Positions 16,465 through 22,509 of a stretch of DNA of 22,509 bases are shown piece after piece. The translations under genes and the position numbers were made by a program. Source of the DNA: an uncultured Clostridia bacterium (GTDB lineage: Bacteria > Bacillota > Clostridia > Christensenellales > UBA1242); contig CALEWH010000032.1 of NCBI GenBank assembly GCA_937925475.1, forward strand, positions 1 through 22,509, given 5' to 3'. Below the pieces are notes generated by a model that was given only the letters and a program-made list of their open reading frames with translations, did no database searches and had not been told where the DNA came from. Within the stretch, counting starts at the first letter, position 1; each line of letters opens with the position of its first letter.

Positions 16465-17751
16465 ATGATAGACATTAATTTGATTAGAAACAATCCAGAA
16501 CTTGTAAAAGAAAATATCCGTAAAAAATTTCAAGACCAAAAACTTCCACTAGTGGACGAAGTACTCCAACTTGACACTAAAAATCGCAGTCTAAAACAAG
16601 AAGGCGATATATTGCGTGCAAGCAGAAACAAGTTGTCGGGTCAAATCGGTCTTTTAATGAGAGAGAAAAAGGTCGACGAAGCAAATAAAATAAAAGCACA
16701 AGTCGTAAAAAACAACGAACGCATAGTTGAGATAGAAAAAGAAGAAGAAGCGTGTGTGGAGCGCATCAAACAAATAATGATGACAATCCCAAACATTATT
16801 GACGACTCAGTTCCTATCGGCAAAGACGACAGCGAAAATGTCGAAGTTCAAAAATTTGGCGAGCCAAGAGTGCCTGATTATGAAATCCCATATCATGCCG
16901 ACATTCTTGCAAGCATCAACGGCCTTGATAAAGACAGAGCTGGTCGTACAAGCGGAAATGGTTTTTATTTCTTGATGGGCGATGCTGCTAGACTAGTAAC
17001 TGCTATGATAAACTATGCTCGCGATTATATGATAAGCAAAAATTTTATATACTGCATTCCACCATTTATGATTAGAAGTGATGTTGTTAATGGTGTAATG
17101 AGTTTTGCAGAAATGGATGCAATGATGTACAAAATCGAAGGCGAAGACCTTTTCCTAATTGGTACTAGCGAACACTCTATGATAGGTGGGTTTAAAGACC
17201 AAATAATTAAAGAAGACAGCCTTCCAATCACTATGACTTCGTATAGTCCTTGTTTTAGAAAAGAAGTAGGTGCTCATGGTATTGAAGAAAGGGGAATATA
17301 TCGTGTTCACCAATTTGAAAAACAAGAAATGATTGTACTTTGCAAGCCAGAAGACAGCATGGAGTGGTACAACAAAATGTGGAATTATACTGTTGAGATT
17401 TTCCGAAATCTTGATATTCCTGTGCGCCAACTTGAATGTTGTAGTGGAGATCTAGCAGATCTTAAAGTAAAATCTTGCGACATTGAAGCGTGGAGCCCTA
17501 GACAAAAGAAATACTTTGAAGTAGCAAGTTGTTCGACACTTGGCGACGCACAAGCAAGACGCCTAAACATCAAGGCAAAAGGCAAAGACGGAAACTATTT
17601 TGTTCACACTCTAAACAACACTGTTTTGGCATCTACTCGTGCCCTAATCGCGTTGCTTGAAAACAACTACAATGCTGACGGGACTATCAATGTTCCAAAA
17701 GTGCTTCAACCTTATATGGGTGGACTAAAAGTAATCGGCAAAGTAAAATAA
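16465..17751 (+). CDS. serS: Serine-tRNA ligase
   Basis: This class II synthetase charges tRNA-Ser (and tRNA-Sec where present) with serine in the cytosol. The 428-aa product has the normal length and order: an N-terminal coiled-coil tRNA-binding arm (about residues 30-110, rich in Lys/Glu), then the catalytic core with motif 2 (PCFRKEVGAHG...GIYRVHQFEKQEM, about 262-291) and motif 3 (FVHTLNNTVLASTRALIALLE, about 379-402), ending in VLQPYMGG. Motif 3 reads NNTVLASTR where many SerRS have NGSGLAVGR; the arginine is kept. I use the ATG at 16465 because AAAGGGG is just upstream and MIDINLIRNNPELV is the family start; an earlier in-frame start at 16429 would lie inside the promoter. Confidence 0.97.
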   Translation: MIDINLIRNNPELVKENIRKKFQDQKLPLVDEVLQLDTKNRSLKQEGDILRASRNKLSGQIGLLMREKKVDEANKIKAQVVKNNERIVEIEKEEEACVERIKQIMMTIPNIIDDSVPIGKDDSENVEVQKFGEPRVPDYEIPYHADILASINGLDKDRAGRTSGNGFYFLMGDAARLVTAMINYARDYMISKNFIYCIPPFMIRSDVVNGVMSFAEMDAMMYKIEGEDLFLIGTSEHSMIGGFKDQIIKEDSLPITMTSYSPCFRKEVGAHGIEERGIYRVHQFEKQEMIVLCKPEDSMEWYNKMWNYTVEIFRNLDIPVRQLECCSGDLADLKVKSCDIEAWSPRQKKYFEVASCSTLGDAQARRLNIKAKGKDGNYFVHTLNNTVLASTRALIALLENNYNADGTINVPKVLQPYMGGLKVIGKVK

Positions 17752-17782
17752 CATAATAACAAATTGCACAACATATAATAAG

Positions 17783-17808
17783 AAAACTACTATGTAGTTT
17801 TTTTATTT
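17783..17808 (+). terminator. Intrinsic terminator of serS
   Basis: AAAACTAC (17783-17790), loop TAT, GTAGTTTT (17794-17801) and a long T-run follow 30 bp after the serS stop codon. Confidence 0.85.
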
Positions 17809-17824
17809 TTTTATATCAAATGTT

Positions 17825-17852
17825 TTGTAAAAAATAATGGTTGTAGTAAAAT
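17825..17852 (+). promoter_or_regulatory. Promoter of the lemA-DUF2207 pair
   Basis: TTGTAA (17825-17830), a 16-bp spacer and TAAAAT (17847-17852) predict a leader of about 20 nt carrying AAGGAG (17866-17871). Confidence 0.55.
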
Positions 17853-17878
17853 GTAAGAAATAAAAAAGGAGAAACAAT

Positions 17879-18463
17879 ATGTTTAATTTATTAGGACTAG
17901 GTGTAGGTGCTATCATTGGTATCGTAGTCGGAGCAGTAGTATTGCTTTTGATTGTGTACATTTGGGCTACTTACAACTCACTTATCAAAAAGAAAAACCA
18001 AGTAGAAGAAGGTTTTGCAACAATGGATGTTTATCTTAAAAAGAGATATGACCTTGTTCCAAATCTTGTAGAAACAGTAAAAGGTTATGCAAAACACGAG
18101 AAAGACACTTTGGCAGAAGTAATCAAACTTAGAAACACTGCTACAAGTGCTTCTACTATCTCAGACAAAGTTAAAGCAGAAAACAACTTTGCACAAGGAC
18201 TAAAATCTGTTTTTGCACTTGCTGAAAACTATCCTGCATTGAAAGCAGACACAAACTTCTTGAATTTGCAATCCCAACTTCAAGCAGTAGAAACTGACAT
18301 TGCCAATGCAAGAAAATACTACAATGCAGTAGTTAAAGAATTCAATAATGCTATTCAAGTTTTCCCAAACAGCATTATTGCTAAAAACCACAACTTCACT
18401 CGTTTTGAAATGTTTGCAGTGAGTGACGCAAATGAAAGAGAAAATGTTCAAGTTAAGTTCTAA
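17879..18463 (+). CDS. lemA: LemA family protein
   Basis: The 194-aa product has one N-terminal membrane segment (about residues 8-33) followed by a helical domain. Family features are visible: YNSLIKKKNQVEEGFATMDVYLKKRYDLVPNLV, a diagnostic LemA stretch at about 41-63 (with RYDLVPNLV), then LQAVETDIANARKYYNAVV and FNNAIQVFPNSIIA near the end. LemA proteins are membrane-anchored with the helical bundle outside or inside depending on lineage; their function is not established. It overlaps the next gene, a DUF2207 membrane protein, in the arrangement seen in many bacteria, so the two probably act together at the membrane. AAGGAG at 17866-17871 supports the start. Confidence 0.95.
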   Translation: MFNLLGLGVGAIIGIVVGAVVLLLIVYIWATYNSLIKKKNQVEEGFATMDVYLKKRYDLVPNLVETVKGYAKHEKDTLAEVIKLRNTATSASTISDKVKAENNFAQGLKSVFALAENYPALKADTNFLNLQSQLQAVETDIANARKYYNAVVKEFNNAIQVFPNSIIAKNHNFTRFEMFAVSDANERENVQVKF

Positions 18464-20366
18464 GACCAAAAGTCTTTTGATTGCAATACTTATACTAGTA
18501 CTAGGGGCAGTGATGTGCCCTAGTATTTTTGCGTCATCAAGCGTGGCGCATGCGGACGGTGTGAGTTACAACAACTATGTCTACAAAGATTATCATGTAG
18601 ATGTGGAGTATGACTATCAAAACCGCGCCCACATAAAAGAGTATATGACAGTCGAATATGGTCCTGCGTCAATGGGTTTGCATAAGGGGATAGGTCGTAT
18701 TATTCCGCAAATCATTACTATTAGCAAAACTGGATTTGACAAGTCATATCATCAAACATTTATGGTTGATATCTACGATATTAAGGCAAACGAACTTTAT
18801 GATTATTATTTTGAAGATTCGACTTGCTATATCGAACTTGGCGGAAATGATTACATAAATACTGGAAGCAGTGTTACAAAAAATTATACTTTATCCTACA
18901 TTGTGGATATCGGTGACGACTTTACACGCAATTTTGACTATATATTTTATAATGTAATAGGTACAAGTTATCCAGTGGCTATTGAAAGTGCAACTTTCAA
19001 TGTGATTATGCCAAAAGACACTGACAGCAATTTTCAGTATTTTGTAGGCAAGCGTGGTGCCAACGAACCACTTGAAGATTTTACAAAAACTTTGCTTACA
19101 GATGGCAGGGTGATGTATTCGCTTAACAATCCAGTTTACCTAGATAAAAACGAAGGCATAACTGTGAAAATGAAACTTGAAGAAGGCTATTTTAAGGGGC
19201 TTGGCAATACTATAAAAAGATACAACAACATAAATATTACGCTTGTTGTCACTTGTAGCGTGTTTACAGCGCTTACATTTATTTGCTTTGTAGCATTTAG
19301 TATGAAAAGAAAGAATATGGTTGAGACAGTGGAGTTTTATCCACCTGATGACTTGACTCCACCTGATACTCAATATCTTCTTAATGGTGCCATAAACACA
19401 ACCGCTATGTCGTCGTTGTTTGTTTACTGGGCATCGAAAGGCATTGTGAAAATCGAACTTGATGAAGACAAAAAACCGATTGGAATACGAAAAGTAAACA
19501 ATATCCCAGAACATTTTTCGGATTATGAAAAAGTCATATTCAATAAAATGTTTGAAAATAGCGAATATGTCGACATCACAAAACGCGATGAAAAAGTCGC
19601 AAACACCATCTTCAATTCGATTGGTCTTGTAAGAGAAAAAATAGGTTCGAGATACTCCAAACGCAGTACTCGCACCAAAACATGGTCGTGCGTAATTTCA
19701 GTTTTGCTTATGATTGTCGGATTTGTGGCAGACCTAGTGCTTTCAAGGGGCAATGCACTATCTTCGATAGTGTTTATCACAAGTATGATCACTGCTATTG
19801 GTGCAGGTCTTATTATGAGATTTATTATGCGAAAAAACACTAGTACAATTAGTAAAATTGTGCTTGTTCCGGCATTTTTGGTCTTCCTTGCAGGCTTTGT
19901 TTGCGCCAACATCTTTATGGGATTTTTGTCTGTTTTGCCACTTTATACAAGATTGCTTTATTTTGTTCCGATTATTGTTTGCATTGGGCTTATGGGACTT
20001 GCGGACGAGTACTCCGACAAATGGCGTGAGACTATCGGCAAAATTTATGGATTTAAACACAACCTTGAAATCGTGGAAGCCGACAAACTTAAAAAACTTG
20101 TTGATGATGACCCCGAGTATTTTTACAATATCTTGCCTTATGCATATGCGTTTGGCATCACAAAGAAGTTTATAAAGAAATTTGAAAACATTACTATTCC
20201 ATACAACGCTTACTATGGAGACTCGGTTGATATGGCATATTTGATTGCTCTTAATTCGAGCCTAAATAGTTATTCGCATGTACCGTCATCGTCAGGCAGT
20301 AGCTTCGGCGGTGGTGGTGGCGGAGTCGGTGGTGGCTTCGGCGGCGGCGGATCGTTTGGACGCTAA
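18432..20366 (+). CDS. DUF2207 family membrane protein with Gly-rich tail
   Basis: The product (644 aa from the chosen ATG) has a signal peptide ending near Ala41 (SVAHA), an extracellular beta-rich domain to about residue 260 with the early 'YHVDVEYDYQNRAHIKEYMTVEYG' type strands of DUF2207, one membrane segment (about 266-292), a cytosolic stretch, two paired hydrophobic regions (about 417-467 and 475-525), a further soluble domain, and a Ser/Gly-rich tail (620-644) typical of the family. The start overlaps lemA by about 30 bp. Possible starts are GTG 18423, ATG 18432 and ATG 18444; none has a good ribosome binding site, which suggests translational coupling to lemA. Function is unknown. 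It could support LemA in envelope processes. Confidence 0.88.
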   Translation: MKEKMFKLSSKTKSLLIAILILVLGAVMCPSIFASSSVAHADGVSYNNYVYKDYHVDVEYDYQNRAHIKEYMTVEYGPASMGLHKGIGRIIPQIITISKTGFDKSYHQTFMVDIYDIKANELYDYYFEDSTCYIELGGNDYINTGSSVTKNYTLSYIVDIGDDFTRNFDYIFYNVIGTSYPVAIESATFNVIMPKDTDSNFQYFVGKRGANEPLEDFTKTLLTDGRVMYSLNNPVYLDKNEGITVKMKLEEGYFKGLGNTIKRYNNINITLVVTCSVFTALTFICFVAFSMKRKNMVETVEFYPPDDLTPPDTQYLLNGAINTTAMSSLFVYWASKGIVKIELDEDKKPIGIRKVNNIPEHFSDYEKVIFNKMFENSEYVDITKRDEKVANTIFNSIGLVREKIGSRYSKRSTRTKTWSCVISVLLMIVGFVADLVLSRGNALSSIVFITSMITAIGAGLIMRFIMRKNTSTISKIVLVPAFLVFLAGFVCANIFMGFLSVLPLYTRLLYFVPIIVCIGLMGLADEYSDKWRETIGKIYGFKHNLEIVEADKLKKLVDDDPEYFYNILPYAYAFGITKKFIKKFENITIPYNAYYGDSVDMAYLIALNSSLNSYSHVPSSSGSSFGGGGGGVGGGFGGGGSFGR

Positions 20367-20371
20367 AAAAC

Positions 20372-20399
20372 ACAAGACGGCAGACGCCGTCTTTTTTGT
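20372..20399 (+). terminator. Intrinsic terminator of the lemA unit
   Basis: AAGACGGC (20374-20381), loop AGAC and GCCGTCTT (20386-20393) followed by a T-run: a GC-rich stem directly after the stop codon, the strongest terminator in the window. Confidence 0.95.
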
Positions 20400-20442
20400 T
20401 TTTTAAATATCCAAAATCCTACAAAGTAGTATATTTTTGAGT

Positions 20443-20471
20443 TTGCAATATCATAAATATTATGCTAGAAT
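20443..20471 (+). promoter_or_regulatory. Promoter of the ABC transporter gene (extended -10)
   Basis: TTGCAA (20443-20448), a 17-bp spacer and TAGAAT (20466-20471) with TGC before the -10. The predicted leader is about 20 nt with AAAGGAAAG upstream of the ATG. Confidence 0.75.
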
Positions 20472-20497
20472 ACACCTTGAAAAAAGGAAAGAAAGAT

Positions 20498-22509
20498 ATG
20501 TTGAAATTGGATCATATTTGCAAAGACTATGTTATGCAAGACGAAACAGTAAATGCCCTTATTGATGTAAGTATCAATTTTAGAGAAAGGGAGTTTGTTT
20601 CGATTCTTGGTCACAGCGGGTGTGGCAAAACCACGCTCCTAAACATTATTGGCGGTCTTGACAAGTATACTTCGGGCGACTTGATCATTAACAATGTCAG
20701 CACCAAAGAATATAAGGATAGGGACTGGGACGCATATCGAAACCATCGCATAGGTTTTGTATTCCAAAGTTATAATCTGATCCCACACCTTAATGTGCTT
20801 GAAAATGTCGAGTTGGCCTTGACGCTATCTGGCATAGGTAAGGACGAACGCCGACAAAGAGCCACCGCGGTTTTGGAAAAAGTGGGCTTGGCGGGCAAAC
20901 TAAAAAGCAGACCTAATCAACTATCTGGTGGACAAATGCAAAGGGTTGCGATTGCGCGTGCACTTGTAAACGACCCTGACATTATTCTTGCTGACGAGCC
21001 GACTGGTGCGCTTGATAGCAAAACCAGTGTGCAAATTATGGAGATACTGAAAGAAGTATCGAAAGACAAACTTATCATAATGGTTACGCACAATCCCGAA
21101 CTTGCCGAGAAATACTCATCAAGGATTATCAGACTAAAAGACGGCAGATTGATTGACGATAGTGCGCCATATGAAAATGAAACTGTTGAGCAAAAAGACG
21201 ACATAACTGAGTCGATTGAAAACAATGCTACTACAAAGAAAAAGAAAAAAGACCGTACGAAAATGGGCTTTTTCACAGCACTTTCGCTAAGTTTTAAAAA
21301 TTTGCTTACTAAAAAAACACGAACCTTTTTGGTGTCGTTTGCGGGAAGCATCGGCATCATCGGCATAGCCTTGATTTTGTCGCTTTCGAGTGGTTTTCAA
21401 TCCTACATAAAAAAGACCCAAGAAGATACGCTAAGCAGTTATCCTATTTCGGTCAATCGCTCAAACACAGATGCGTTTGCTTTGATGCAGTCGTTTTTTG
21501 ATGCGAAAGAAAGCGAGAAGCATGACAATGATGGCGTTTATGCGGGCGACACAATGTCGGGGATATTTGAACAAGCGTCTTCGCAAATGGCAAATATAAA
21601 CGACCTTGATTCGTTTAAGGCATATATCGAGAGCCATCGCGATGAGATAGACCCATATGTGAGTGCTATCCAATACACATACGAACTCAGTCTTGGAGCA
21701 AATAAAAGTATGTTTGGAATGTCGACAGGCGGAACTAGCGAAAGCCTTGTTGATGTAAAATTGCCTGACGGGACATCGGTCAAACCCGATTCGAGTGCAC
21801 TGTTTGATATGATAATGATGTATTCGTGTACATATCTTGAAAAAGAGTTTTTGATAGATGTGACCCAAAGTGGCGAAACATTTGAAGTCGCCCTTACTGC
21901 CGATACAAAACCTACTGCTTTGCCATTTTTAAGTCGTTATATTAGCGAGAGCAAAATGGCCGAACTTAACTCGACAGGGCACACCACACTTTCGGTCAAT
22001 GACTTTATTACGATTATCACAAACGCGATAGGTTTTCCTATCAAAAACTATCGCAGTGTAGACTTTGGCTTGTTTACTGAAATGATAGAAAATGAAAAAT
22101 TGTTGAAGGGACAATACGACCTACTAAATGGTCGCTGGGCAGAGAATACAAACGAAGTTATGCTTGTGCTAAATGACAAAAACGAACTTGACGACTATCT
22201 ACTTTACGCTCTTGGGCTTATAAGCAAAACCCAAATGCAAGAACATATGGACAATTTGTTTTCGGAAAATAAAGTTCCGCTAAAAATCGACTACAACGAT
22301 GTCATTAACAAAGAATATAAGATAATTTTAAATTGTGACTATTTTGTAGACATAGAAGGGACTCTTACAGACATAAGAACAATTAAAGAAAGTGACCCTG
22401 CCACCTACAACACATTATACAATGCCTTAATTAATAATAAAAACATCGGCAAAACAGTGAAGATTTGTGGGGTCATTAAACTTAACGAAAAATCCACAGC
22501 AGGCCCACT
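20498..22509 (+). CDS. Fused ABC transporter ATPase-permease (MacB/FtsX type), 3' partial
   Basis: The frame is open from the ATG at 20498 to the window edge: 670 codons with no stop, so the protein continues beyond. Residues 1-225 are an ABC ATPase with Walker A GHSGCGKTT (38-46), Q-loop FVFQSYNLIPHLNVLENV, signature LSGGQ (142-146), Walker B IILADEPTGALD (catalytic Glu167) and H-loop His198; all are intact and of the LolD/MacB type. A Lys-rich linker (about 226-265) leads to a membrane segment (about 275-300, FLVSFAGSIGIIGIALILSL), then a large extracytoplasmic domain (from about 305 on), as in MacB_PCD/FtsX permeases. The remaining membrane segments should lie past the edge. Such fused ABC proteins are common in Firmicutes and export peptides or lipids, or act mechanically on the wall; the substrate cannot be read here. 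Confidence 0.93.
   Translation, partial: MLKLDHICKDYVMQDETVNALIDVSINFREREFVSILGHSGCGKTTLLNIIGGLDKYTSGDLIINNVSTKEYKDRDWDAYRNHRIGFVFQSYNLIPHLNVLENVELALTLSGIGKDERRQRATAVLEKVGLAGKLKSRPNQLSGGQMQRVAIARALVNDPDIILADEPTGALDSKTSVQIMEILKEVSKDKLIIMVTHNPELAEKYSSRIIRLKDGRLIDDSAPYENETVEQKDDITESIENNATTKKKKKDRTKMGFFTALSLSFKNLLTKKTRTFLVSFAGSIGIIGIALILSLSSGFQSYIKKTQEDTLSSYPISVNRSNTDAFALMQSFFDAKESEKHDNDGVYAGDTMSGIFEQASSQMANINDLDSFKAYIESHRDEIDPYVSAIQYTYELSLGANKSMFGMSTGGTSESLVDVKLPDGTSVKPDSSALFDMIMMYSCTYLEKEFLIDVTQSGETFEVALTADTKPTALPFLSRYISESKMAELNSTGHTTLSVNDFITIITNAIGFPIKNYRSVDFGLFTEMIENEKLLKGQYDLLNGRWAENTNEVMLVLNDKNELDDYLLYALGLISKTQMQEHMDNLFSENKVPLKIDYNDVINKEYKIILNCDYFVDIEGTLTDIRTIKESDPATYNTLYNALINNKNIGKTVKICGVIKLNEKSTAGP

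Noticed and set aside
17630..17670. SerRS motif 3 variant (NNTVLASTR) as a functional anomaly
   Set aside because: The catalytic arginine is retained and the surrounding sequence is normal; I consider it natural variation among bacterial SerRS.
20300..20363. Minisatellite or CRISPR-like repeat (GGCGGT units)
   Set aside because: It simply encodes the Gly-rich C-terminus normal for DUF2207 proteins and has no unique spacers.
22480..22509. Adapter at the right end of the window
   Set aside because: The last bases keep the ABC transporter frame open and do not resemble Illumina adapter sequence; the gene is merely cut by the window edge.

Overview
The window is A+T-rich bacterial DNA, densely coded on both strands, with strong housekeeping-type promoters (TTGNNN, 16-18 bp, TATAAT-like) and AAGGAG/GGAGG ribosome binding sites. 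Together with a LemA + DUF2207 pair, a PLD-type cardiolipin synthase and an InlB-repeat surface protein, this suggests a low-GC Gram-positive (Bacillota, Clostridia-like), probably an uncultured gut lineage assembled from Illumina data; the taxon is an inference. The first 47 bases are not genomic: they are the 3' part of the Illumina TruSeq universal (P5) adapter, fused to the genome at base 48.

Left block (minus strand, 48-2046): galU (UTP-glucose-1-phosphate uridylyltransferase) and, downstream, a hypothetical protein whose 3' end is cut by the adapter. It has weak similarity to DUF885-type metallopeptidases with the metal ligands replaced, and its promoter lies so close to the ATG that the mRNA may be leaderless. 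Between galU and the divergent block lies a pair of 16-bp direct repeats.

Surface operon (plus strand, 2281-10565): a REP-associated-transposase-like (Y1/HUH) protein that has lost both the HUH motif and the catalytic tyrosine, a 291-aa membrane-anchored exported protein, and a 2175-aa membrane-anchored giant made of about eight 180-240-residue beta-rich modules followed by InlB-type B-repeats. A clear intrinsic terminator closes it. This is the least explained and most interesting part of the window, together with the divergent DAC-like protein below.

Lipoprotein unit (10719-13492): a promoter with a perfect 9+9 bp palindrome over the start of transcription, an 837-aa lipoprotein (Ig-like domains plus a probable beta-helix) carrying a run of nine Gs in its coding sequence, and a short ORF that looks like the C-terminal remnant of a TetR-type regulator, then a bidirectional terminator.

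Right half: cardiolipin synthase and a divergent diadenylate-cyclase (DAC)-fold protein on the minus strand; serS on the plus strand diverging from the DAC gene; then a lemA-DUF2207 overlapping pair; then a fused ABC ATPase/permease (MacB/FtsX type) running off the right edge. Transcripts here start from very short leaders (about 8-20 nt), leaving no room for riboswitches or T-boxes. No tRNA, rRNA, CRISPR array or intact insertion sequence was seen.
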